Below, one piece after another: positions 1-6,780 of a stretch of 64,000 nt of DNA (the first letter of the stretch is position 1; each line of letters starts with the position of its first letter). Location: contig NZ_QVMI01000016.1 in NCBI RefSeq assembly GCF_010500965.1, positions 95,605 to 159,604 of the forward strand. Reading direction: 5' to 3'. Source of the DNA: Bacteroides sp. 51. Its GTDB lineage: Bacteria; Bacteroidota; Bacteroidia; Bacteroidales; Bacteroidaceae. The notes under the pieces are model-generated. The model made no database searches. It saw nothing but the letters and a program-made list of their open reading frames with translations, and was not told the origin of the DNA. A program made the translations under genes and the position numbers.

Positions 1-1468
1 GCAGGGCTATTCCACGGTTAACGACGTAGTTTTCATCACCTTTCTGCATATGCCAGTACATATCGGCATCGATCAAACGGAAGATAATGGTCTTATCTCC
101 TACCAATGCCTGGTCATGGCTTTCGGCATAAGAAATTGTTTTCTCGTCGGTGCGACGGTTGGTTACTTCCCAGAACATGCTGGAAGGTTTCCAGTCTTCG
201 TCTATCTTTTCCTTAATTGTTTTGATCCAGTAATCGGGGATGTTCATTGCCATACGATAGTCAAATCCGTAGCCGCCGTCTTCGAATTTGGCAGCCAGAC
301 CGGGCATACCGGATACCTCCTCGGCAATGGATATGGCATTCGGGTTTACCTGGTGGATGACTTCGTTGGCCAGCGTCAGATAGCAGATCGCGTTATCATC
401 CTGATGGCCATTATAGTAATCTCCATAGCCCATAAACGCCTCTCCCAGTCCGTGGCTATAATACAGCATAGAGGTTACGCCATCGAAACGGAATCCGTCG
501 AATTTATATTCTTCGAGCCAGTATTTGCAGTTGGACAACAGGAAGTGCAATACTTCGTTCTTGCCATAATCGAACAGTAATGAGTCCCATGCCGGATGCT
601 CACGACGACCGCCCGGATAGAAATATTGGTTCGGATCGCCGGCAAAATTGCCTAATCCTTCTACTTCGTTTTTTACGGCATGCGAGTGAACGATGTCCAT
701 GATAACAGCAATGCCCAGGCCATGTGCCGTATCGATCAGTTCTTTCAGTTCATCGGGTGTACCGAAACGTGAAGATGCGGCGAAGAAGCTCGATACATGG
801 TAACCAAAACTACCGTAGTACGGATGTTCCTGGATAGCCATAATCTGGATGCAGTTGTATCCGGCTTTGGCTATACGGGGAAGAATCTTTTCGCGGAATT
901 CGTTGTATGTTCCCACTTTCTCGCCATTCTGCGCCATGCCGATATGGCACTCGTAGATAAGCAGCGGATCGGTATTGGGTTTGAAAGGTGTCTTGCCGAA
1001 CTGGTAAGGTTTTTCGGGTGCCCACACTTGTGCACTGAAAATCTTGGTATTCTCATCCTGTATCACACGGGTGGCCCATGCCGGAATACGCTCGCCCTGT
1101 CCACCGTCCCAATGAACAACCAGTTTATATAAATCGCCATGACTGATGGCAACATCGGGAAGGTTAATTTCCCAATTGCCATTTTCCTGGCGCTGCATTG
1201 CATACTCTTTTTTCTCTTCCCAGTTATTGAATGTACCTACCAGGTAAATCTGTGTAGCGTTCGGTGCCCATTCTCTGAAAGTCCATCCGGAAGCTGTACG
1301 ATGCAGTCCGAAATAAAGGTGTCCGGAAGCAAAATCGGCAACGGTATTCCGGCCGTTACCGGTCAGTTCGGCGATTTTGTCCAGCGCATGTTGGTGACGG
1401 CCAGTAATGGCTTCGCTAAAAGGCTCTAACCAGGAATCATTTTTGATCAGATTAAGAGTTTTATCCAT
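1..1468 (-). CDS. glgB: 1,4-alpha-glucan branching enzyme, 5' part (3' end outside window)
   Basis: Cytoplasmic GH13 enzyme that forms alpha-1,6 branches in glycogen by cleaving and transferring alpha-1,4 chains. I translated the minus strand from the ATG at 1468 (MDKTLNLIKND); about 489 codons lie in the window. An N-terminal CBM48-like beta domain (ASGWTFREWAPNA, LVGTFNNWE) is followed by the barrel. Visible GH13 motifs are MDIVHSH (region I), FDGFRFDGVTSM with the nucleophile Asp (region II), AEEVSGMPG with the acid/base Glu (region III) and AESHDQALVGDKT (region IV). The wording of these motifs matches the eukaryote-like branching enzymes of Bacteroidales. The YhcH-family gene lies 16 bp upstream on the same strand, so the two may be cotranscribed. 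The reading frame is intact to the window edge. Confidence 0.93.
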   Translation of the reverse strand, partial: MDKTLNLIKNDSWLEPFSEAITGRHQHALDKIAELTGNGRNTVADFASGHLYFGLHRTASGWTFREWAPNATQIYLVGTFNNWEEKKEYAMQRQENGNWEINLPDVAISHGDLYKLVVHWDGGQGERIPAWATRVIQDENTKIFSAQVWAPEKPYQFGKTPFKPNTDPLLIYECHIGMAQNGEKVGTYNEFREKILPRIAKAGYNCIQIMAIQEHPYYGSFGYHVSSFFAASSRFGTPDELKELIDTAHGLGIAVIMDIVHSHAVKNEVEGLGNFAGDPNQYFYPGGRREHPAWDSLLFDYGKNEVLHFLLSNCKYWLEEYKFDGFRFDGVTSMLYYSHGLGEAFMGYGDYYNGHQDDNAICYLTLANEVIHQVNPNAISIAEEVSGMPGLAAKFEDGGYGFDYRMAMNIPDYWIKTIKEKIDEDWKPSSMFWEVTNRRTDEKTISYAESHDQALVGDKTIIFRLIDADMYWHMQKGDENYVVNRGIAL

Positions 1469-1484
1469 ATATAGTTGTTTTTGT

Positions 1485-1931
1485 TTAGGCTTTAATTTTC
1501 ACAACGATTTTCTTTACTCCTGTTGGAGTGATGCCCGGAGCGTGTCCGTCCTGAGGGAAGAAAATGGCAAACATTCCTGGTTTTATGGTGATATAATCAT
1601 CGGCCAGTCCTTCAAAGAAGGTAATATCCTTTTCCGCGTTATATGGAGCATCGGCCGGTTTGCAATCTTTAGCTGCTGTATAGCCCATTACTTCCGTACC
1701 CGAAAGTGGAATTTGAATATCAATAAATACATTATGGGTTTCCAGTTTAGCTTGTTCCTTGGTTTTTGGAGCGGTTTGTTGTACATTCACTACCAGGTCG
1801 CTACCTTTCAGTTCGGTTTTACCTACTTCGAGTGCGTTCAGGTTGGTCGACTTCAGAAATTCAATAGCTTGAGCGAACAGGGGATTCAATGACGCGTAAT
1901 TCCCTAAATTCTCTAGTGTATCTACTACCAT
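1485..1931 (-). CDS. YhcH/YjgK/YiaL (DUF386) family protein
   Basis: A 148-aa single-domain cupin-like protein. The family, which includes EbgC and YiaL, is linked to sugar metabolism and binds a metal. Recognisable parts are the central KLETHNVFIDIQ stretch, with the family Glu and His, and the C-terminal FFPQDGHAPG loop carrying another conserved His. There is no signal peptide, so it is cytoplasmic. The length is normal for the family. It sits 16 bp before glgB and 24 bp after the DUF2461 gene, all on the minus strand, so a three-gene operon is plausible. The exact substrate cannot be inferred; an anomer- or sugar-related role is only family knowledge. Confidence 0.85.
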   Translation of the reverse strand: MVVDTLENLGNYASLNPLFAQAIEFLKSTNLNALEVGKTELKGSDLVVNVQQTAPKTKEQAKLETHNVFIDIQIPLSGTEVMGYTAAKDCKPADAPYNAEKDITFFEGLADDYITIKPGMFAIFFPQDGHAPGITPTGVKKIVVKIKA

Positions 1932-1955
1932 AATTCTATATTTTTTGTTAGTATA

Positions 1956-2627
1956 TTAATCTTCTTCAAATTCGTCAATGGTATAATTGGTAAAATCCGA
2001 AAAGCGCTTCAACTGACGGAAGGCGTCTTCAACCCGGTTAAGCATATCGGGTGAGGTAAAGAAGTTATCGGCAACGGCATAGTCGCAACAATATTCTTTG
2101 CACTTCAGGTATTCGATATATTCAAAATCTTTTGGGAATCCTTTGGGAGCGGTTTTCACAAAATTATACCCTATACGGGGGAAGTATTTTTTAAACTCCG
2201 GGTCTTCAACGATAGATACAAACTCCTCGATATTATCGTACACCGCCTGTCGCAATGCCTTTAACAGTTTAGGAGACGGACAATAGCTACCTCCGGCAAG
2301 CAAACAACCGGCGGGTTGTATGTGTACATAGTATCCGCAATGGTCTGATTTCTTTCCTTTGGCATTGATGTATGCCCCCATATGTGTTTTATAAGGGGTT
2401 TTATCGGGCGAAAAACGGGTATCCCGATAAATACGATATGTACAATCTTTCACTTGTACGCCACGGATGCTTTCGTCAAAAACCGATATACGTTCGATGA
2501 TGGCTGCAACCAGTTTTTCAAATTCCGCACGTGCTCTTTCATACTCGTCACGATGTTCATTAAACCACTCTCGGTTATTGTTCGCAGCCAGTTTTTTAAG
2601 AAAGTCAAAAACGACAGATATATTCAT
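1956..2627 (-). CDS. DUF2461 / TIGR02453 family protein
   Basis: A 223-aa soluble protein recognised by the family-typical segments FDFLKKLAANNNREWFNEH near the N-terminus, DCTYRIYRDTRFSPDKTPYK (about residues 61-80) and a C-terminal FSDFTNYTIDEF. The family is widespread in bacteria and its function is unknown. The start is the ATG at 2627, preceded by a possible -7 box, TACGTTTG on the minus strand (2654-2661). It is probably the first gene of a run with the DUF386 gene and glgB. Nothing suggests a frameshift or truncation. Confidence 0.85.
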   Translation of the reverse strand: MNISVVFDFLKKLAANNNREWFNEHRDEYERARAEFEKLVAAIIERISVFDESIRGVQVKDCTYRIYRDTRFSPDKTPYKTHMGAYINAKGKKSDHCGYYVHIQPAGCLLAGGSYCPSPKLLKALRQAVYDNIEEFVSIVEDPEFKKYFPRIGYNFVKTAPKGFPKDFEYIEYLKCKEYCCDYAVADNFFTSPDMLNRVEDAFRQLKRFSDFTNYTIDEFEED

Positions 2628-2653
2628 TCAATACCCTTTTATATTTTAGTGTA

Positions 2654-2661
2654 CAAACGTA
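2654..2661 (-). promoter_or_regulatory. Candidate Bacteroidetes -7 box for the DUF2461 gene
   Basis: The minus strand reads TACGTTTG, matching the TAnnTTTG consensus, 27 bp upstream of the ATG. I find no convincing TTTG at -33, so this is a weak call. Confidence 0.4.
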
Positions 2662-3029
2662 CGAAAAATATACGAATTATGAGTTACTAAATTTAAATTT
2701 TGAGTGAAACATGGAAGTAAAACTTCATATCTTACCCTGAAAAGACAGGAGCAAATTCGTAAATCCGTTGGTCTTATTCCGAAAAGAGTGAGGACTTTGT
2801 AAAAACAAAGCTTTCTTCCGTTTTTTCACACCCGGGTGTGAATGCCCTTGACACCCGGGTGTCAATCCGTCCGACACCCGGGTGTGAAGGGGTCTGACAC
2901 CCGGGTGTCAGCAAAACCAAGAAACTGTCTTTTGAGTAAAACTCTACCGCTGATGCACTAAACCTGCACTCAAAATGGAATATCCTAACGGTTGTTTTTG
3001 CCGGTAGCCACGAACGCTCAATACAGCGT
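2662..3029. other. Intergenic region between eCIS operon end and DUF2461 gene
   Basis: About 370 bp with no convincing gene. Its main content is the array of four ACACCCGGGTGT palindromes (2828-2908), described separately. A small CTTTGT/ACAAAG hairpin lies near 2795-2810. The open frame crossing the region (2774-3103) owes its content to the palindromes and is not credible as a gene. Confidence 0.6.
2828..2908. repeat. Four 12-bp palindromes at an exact 23-bp period
   Basis: The perfect palindrome ACACCCGGGTGT starts at 2828, 2851, 2874 and 2897, exactly 23 bp apart. In the second and fourth copies the palindrome extends to TGACACCCGGGTGTCA. The 11-bp spacers differ from each other. A strict period of about two helical turns favours binding of a dimeric protein to one DNA face, or a chain of mini-hairpins. 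It lies about 120 bp past the end of the eCIS operon. Confidence 0.9.
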
Positions 3030-4850
3030 TTAAGGTATTGGTTGTTCCTTATACAAATACCTGAACAGAAAATAGAGAAAGATCGGGAGAATGGGTAGTG
3101 CAATCAGAAAAAGATAGGTGCGGCTACTTACCTGAAGATCGAAGAAAATGACCTGAGGGGAAAGGGCTTCTATTGTAAAGAAAAAGAATATGCAGATTTC
3201 CATAACAAGAGTAATCATACAGAGGGTAACGCCTGTTGGATAAAGTTCTGTATACCGATAGACTAAAGGTGAAGTATATCTTAAAAAAACAAAAGTTAAA
3301 AGCGACAGGATAAGCAAGATATCTATAAAGAAGAACAACCCCCACATGCCTGTATCGTAATCGCAGGAAGCGAGTTCAAGGAGGTCGGTATCATTTTCTC
3401 CGGGATGTATTGTCTTGTAAGGTATTCTAAACAAGTAAAAAGGGTTCACGAAGCGGGAGATTACCGAACTGGTATCTATCGATCCATCGCTATATCGTAT
3501 TTTTGAGGCCAATCCGTATTCATCAAAATCGGCAAAATAAACGGTATCGACAAAACATTGTAAGCCGGAAATAAAGTTAGACTCCCCGGTAGCCGATTGG
3601 TATGGAAGGGTAACTGATAAATCGAGTTTAGCATACTTCTTGCCACTATCTACAACCAGACTGTCCATTACCAGACTTAGTGATTTGATAAACTGGGTCA
3701 GTCCCCGCTTTTCTTTAAAGTCGAACTCCGGTATATACACATTCAGTCCCGAAGGTTTATGGTCAAACCCGTTCCGGTTGATCATTCCTGTAGCAGGTTC
3801 GAACACCGAATAGATAAACTGCAAATGGGCATCGGTATTGGAAAGGAAGGTATTGGTAGAATGGGAATCGCCGCAATACGCCACAAGGTCATAGTTCATC
3901 TGCACATAAGGAGCAAAATCCATAACATTGAGAGACGACCAGTTATTGGTCAGTTCCACCCCGCCACTCAGCGGATTAATGACATAGGCCAGGTAGCCGA
4001 AACGCTTCATGCGCGCCGTCTTTTCTTTGGGTAAAGCCAGGTAAACATCAGTCATCCAATATGGAATGATGGTATAGAGTGGATCGGCACTAGCCAACCG
4101 CGCGGAAAGTTGGTCTACCTCCGTATCAAAAGCTTTAGTTACCTGGGTGGTATATTTTACTTTATAACGTACAGAATCGGAACGGTTATCGAAATAGCAG
4201 TAGTAGTTTTTCAGGTTATACATATTGTAATTATCCTCACTCAACGCCCACCTGGTATAGTCATTGCCATACACCTCGGGGGGAGTAGCTTTTTCGGGAA
4301 CAGAATCGGGGTTGTAGACAATATAGTCAAGGTGTTCTTCCACATCGTAGATCAGGTCGGTAACCAGCGTATTCATAAATCCCTTGGAGATAATGTACTT
4401 TTCGAAGTTCTTATCCTTAGATAGTTTGATTTGCTCTTCCAGCCAAATGGGATAAACGATATAGCCATGTGCATCGGGACGAACCAGTAGTTCGTAGATG
4501 CCGCCCACATCTTCCAGTCCCTTAAACAAATATGTATTTCCCGGTACAGGAGAAGGAATAAGCCCCTTCCAATAGCCGGTAAGGTACATAAACCTTGGCT
4601 CCTGTTCCACCAAAGGCCACACTACCTTACCCGGATCGGCCACTTCCAGACGGATACGGTTCCATGCCTGCGGTGTCTGATAGTGATACGGGCGATAGCG
4701 GTAACGTGCCGCTACGAAGGATTCCAAGCTCCCGGATTGGAATGCCCAAACTTCCATGCACGCAGTAAAGACTAAAAGCAGAACTATTATCGTTTTAAAC
4801 AGATTATAATCTGCGCCAATCTGCGTTAATCTGCGTTTCAAAACTTTCAT
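3030..4850 (-). CDS. 606-aa membrane protein of unknown function at the end of the eCIS operon
   Basis: I do not recognise a family. The protein has an N-terminal hydrophobic segment (about residues 19-37, TIIVLLLVFTACMEVWA) that could be a signal anchor. A long extracytoplasmic region of about 460 residues, rich in Tyr and Asp, follows. Three C-terminal transmembrane segments lie at about 503-523, 542-562 and 578-597. Its ATG overlaps the AAA+ ATPase stop as ATGA, which fixes the start and shows translational coupling to the eCIS operon. Plausible roles are inner-membrane anchoring or release of the particle, immunity, or a membrane-active effector; all are inference. The first codons contain three AATCTGCG repeats at a 10-bp period. 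Confidence 0.8.
   Translation of the reverse strand: MKVLKRRLTQIGADYNLFKTIIVLLLVFTACMEVWAFQSGSLESFVAARYRYRPYHYQTPQAWNRIRLEVADPGKVVWPLVEQEPRFMYLTGYWKGLIPSPVPGNTYLFKGLEDVGGIYELLVRPDAHGYIVYPIWLEEQIKLSKDKNFEKYIISKGFMNTLVTDLIYDVEEHLDYIVYNPDSVPEKATPPEVYGNDYTRWALSEDNYNMYNLKNYYCYFDNRSDSVRYKVKYTTQVTKAFDTEVDQLSARLASADPLYTIIPYWMTDVYLALPKEKTARMKRFGYLAYVINPLSGGVELTNNWSSLNVMDFAPYVQMNYDLVAYCGDSHSTNTFLSNTDAHLQFIYSVFEPATGMINRNGFDHKPSGLNVYIPEFDFKEKRGLTQFIKSLSLVMDSLVVDSGKKYAKLDLSVTLPYQSATGESNFISGLQCFVDTVYFADFDEYGLASKIRYSDGSIDTSSVISRFVNPFYLFRIPYKTIHPGENDTDLLELASCDYDTGMWGLFFFIDILLILSLLTFVFLRYTSPLVYRYTELYPTGVTLCMITLVMEICIFFFFTIEALSPQVIFFDLQVSSRTYLFLIALPILPIFLYFLFRYLYKEQPIP
4808..4835. repeat. Three AATCTGCG repeats at 10-bp period inside a coding start
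   Basis: AATCTGCG occurs at 4808, 4818 and 4828, within the first codons of the 606-aa gene, and contributes to its residues around RRLTQIGAD. Similar short 'aatcygtg' repeats form the hairpin at 6147-6232 in the same operon. Confidence 0.75.
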
Positions 4851-6136
4851 GAAGATTGGTTTTTTAAAAGTTCTTCTTTTATAGCTGCTACAATCATTCG
4901 TTCGTCAAGGTTACTGCCCGATACCATTTGCAAAGCACAACTACGGATAACGTTGGTCATGGCTCCGCCAGCCAGTTCGTATGATGCAATTTTATCGATC
5001 AGTTCATTCCGGTTTTCTATTCCCCAATTTGTGGGCAACATCATTTCCCAAAGTTCGCGGCGAATGTCTTCACTTGGCATAGCGAAATAAACCAGAGATT
5101 GAAAACGCCGGGAAAAAGCCTCATCAATATTAGAGCGCAAATTGGTTGCCAGGATAACCGTGCCTGGAAAATCCTCAATGCGCTGCAACAGGTAGGCTAC
5201 TTCCTGATTGGCATGCCGGTCGTTCGATGTCTGAGTCGATGTTCGTTTGCCAAACAGGGCATCGGCCTCATCAAAAAAGAGTATCCAGTTGCGATTCTCT
5301 GCCAGATCGAATACGCGTGCCAGATTCTTTTCCGTCTCACCAATATACTTGGATACTACCATCGAAAGGTCTATCCGGTACACGTCCATCTCATTCCGCT
5401 TACCCAACAAAGTGGCGGCCAATGTTTTCCCTGTACCCGGAGGTCCATAAAACAGCGCCCGGTAACCAGCCTTCAGGATACGCTTCAACCCCCATTCTTC
5501 CATAATGGTGGCATGGTGGTTAATCCAGTTGTTGATCTCTTCCAGTTGCCGCGCAGTCTGATAATCCAATACCATATCTTCCCAATCCAACGGACTGGTG
5601 ATTCGCTTTGCGGGAAAACCGATGCTGTAGTCCGGTTTATACTCTCTGTCTAATAATAAGCGATGAAGCACTTCTTCGGATACCCTGAGCTGGGCACTCA
5701 GAAAAGGCTCGCCATCACTGTGTCCTTCCAGCCGCAACACATTATGAATATAAAACCAATGATCGGCCTGAAACATACGAATTACCTCCTTACGTTTTTC
5801 GATATGATCGCCCGCCAGAATAAAAGCCGCAGTTTCTCCGGTTGGCAGGAAACCACCATGCGACATCCCTTTCCATCCGCCAAACTCGGTATAAGGACGA
5901 TCGAAATTCTTGTTATGAACAAAGAAGATATCCAGCACCTGGGGCGACAGGTGTGGCATGAGCGCAAGCATTAACACCACAGCCTCATCAAATGAGGGTT
6001 GCTGAGGTAGCCTGTCAAGCCATTCCGTCTCAGGAACAGGAATCTCATAGATTGAGGTGTAGCTACACTCCTGCCTGAAATAGATTTGTATAGCTACCGT
6101 CAATACTTCATTGAACCATTGAACTCGTTTCTCCAT
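4847..6136 (-). CDS. eCIS AAA+ ATPase (Pvc15/Afp15-like)
   Basis: A 429-aa protein with an N-terminal eCIS-specific region of about 190 residues and a C-terminal AAA+ module. Visible motifs are Walker A GPPGTGKT (231-238), Walker B ILFFDEAD (285-292), sensor 1 ILATN (328-332) and an SRRF arginine-finger region (342-345). AAA+ ATPases of this type are a hallmark of Afp, PVC and MAC-like injection systems, where they are needed for assembly or cargo loading. No signal peptide is present, so it acts in the cytoplasm. It follows the DUF4157 gene after a 122-bp gap holding a long hairpin, and overlaps the next gene by four bases. Confidence 0.92.
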   Translation of the reverse strand: MEKRVQWFNEVLTVAIQIYFRQECSYTSIYEIPVPETEWLDRLPQQPSFDEAVVLMLALMPHLSPQVLDIFFVHNKNFDRPYTEFGGWKGMSHGGFLPTGETAAFILAGDHIEKRKEVIRMFQADHWFYIHNVLRLEGHSDGEPFLSAQLRVSEEVLHRLLLDREYKPDYSIGFPAKRITSPLDWEDMVLDYQTARQLEEINNWINHHATIMEEWGLKRILKAGYRALFYGPPGTGKTLAATLLGKRNEMDVYRIDLSMVVSKYIGETEKNLARVFDLAENRNWILFFDEADALFGKRTSTQTSNDRHANQEVAYLLQRIEDFPGTVILATNLRSNIDEAFSRRFQSLVYFAMPSEDIRRELWEMMLPTNWGIENRNELIDKIASYELAGGAMTNVIRSCALQMVSGSNLDERMIVAAIKEELLKNQSS

Positions 6137-6146
6137 ATTTTTCTTT

Positions 6147-6232
6147 AGCCACGGATTACACTGGATTGCACGGATTTAACAACACGGATTTAATGCTATC
6201 TTAATCCGTGCAATCCTGTGTAATCCGTGGCT
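6147..6232. repeat. Intergenic inverted repeat inside the eCIS operon
   Basis: Arms 6147-6178 and 6201-6232 are complementary over about 32 bp with one mismatch. Each arm contains runs of 'aatccgtg'-type words. It lies between the DUF4157 gene and the ATPase gene, where it could form a stable RNA hairpin that tunes downstream expression. There is no T-run typical of a terminator. Confidence 0.85.
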
Positions 6233-6258
6233 TATATATTCTTTCATAACACAAACTA

Positions 6259-6780
6259 TTACCGTGCAGCCTTCATCCCCATAACATCCGCTTCGGTTTC
6301 CAGGCTCACATCGTCATTCACCGGCATTCCACCGACTTCTGTTGTAGGCGATACGCGTCCTTCGGCTTGCTGAATCACATGTGTCAACTCATGCCCCAGG
6401 AGCTGTTGCCCGGCAGATGTTTCGGGTTTAAACTGCCCCGGAGCGAAATGAATGTCCGTGCCCTGTGTGTAAGCTAAAGCACCAACTTCGGGTGCACGGG
6501 CCGAGTCGGCATGAATACGCACACTCGAGAAATCCGTACTAAAGGAATCTTCCATCTGCGTTTTCACATCATCCGGCATTCCGGTATGGTTCCCTTCCTC
6601 AAATTTACCCTGCAAAAGCTCTTCCTCGTCTTCGGCACGTTGAATAGCACCAACCAAACCAGACTGTAAAGCTGCCGTTTCGCGATTGTCCTGCATCTGT
6701 AGCGCGGCACTACGCTGCTGCGCTACGCGTGAGCCGGAATCTTCTTTGTGAGTTCTTTCTGCGTTCATAAGTTTTTCCAT
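6259..6780 (-). CDS. DUF4157 domain protein with HELTH zinc-peptidase motif
   Basis: A 173-aa protein matching the DUF4157 domain: MPDDVKTQMEDSFSTDFSSV (69-88), the DIHFAPGQF stretch and HELTHVIQQ with HExxH at 130-134. A downstream Glu in the VSLETEADVMG segment (about 158-168) could be the third zinc ligand. Such domains are common in eCIS loci, often as cargo or processing proteins; peptidase activity here is inferred from the motif. The first ATG (6780) overlaps the tape-measure gene by 16 bp. A second ATG at 6768 overlaps its stop as ATGA and is an equally good start. The N-terminal 60 residues are Gln/Glu-rich and probably disordered. Confidence 0.85.
   Translation of the reverse strand: MEKLMNAERTHKEDSGSRVAQQRSAALQMQDNRETAALQSGLVGAIQRAEDEEELLQGKFEEGNHTGMPDDVKTQMEDSFSTDFSSVRIHADSARAPEVGALAYTQGTDIHFAPGQFKPETSAGQQLLGHELTHVIQQAEGRVSPTTEVGGMPVNDDVSLETEADVMGMKAAR

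Noticed and set aside
2828-2908. CRISPR-like array
   Set aside because: The repeat is only 12 bp and fully palindromic, spacers are 11 bp, there are four copies and no cas genes.
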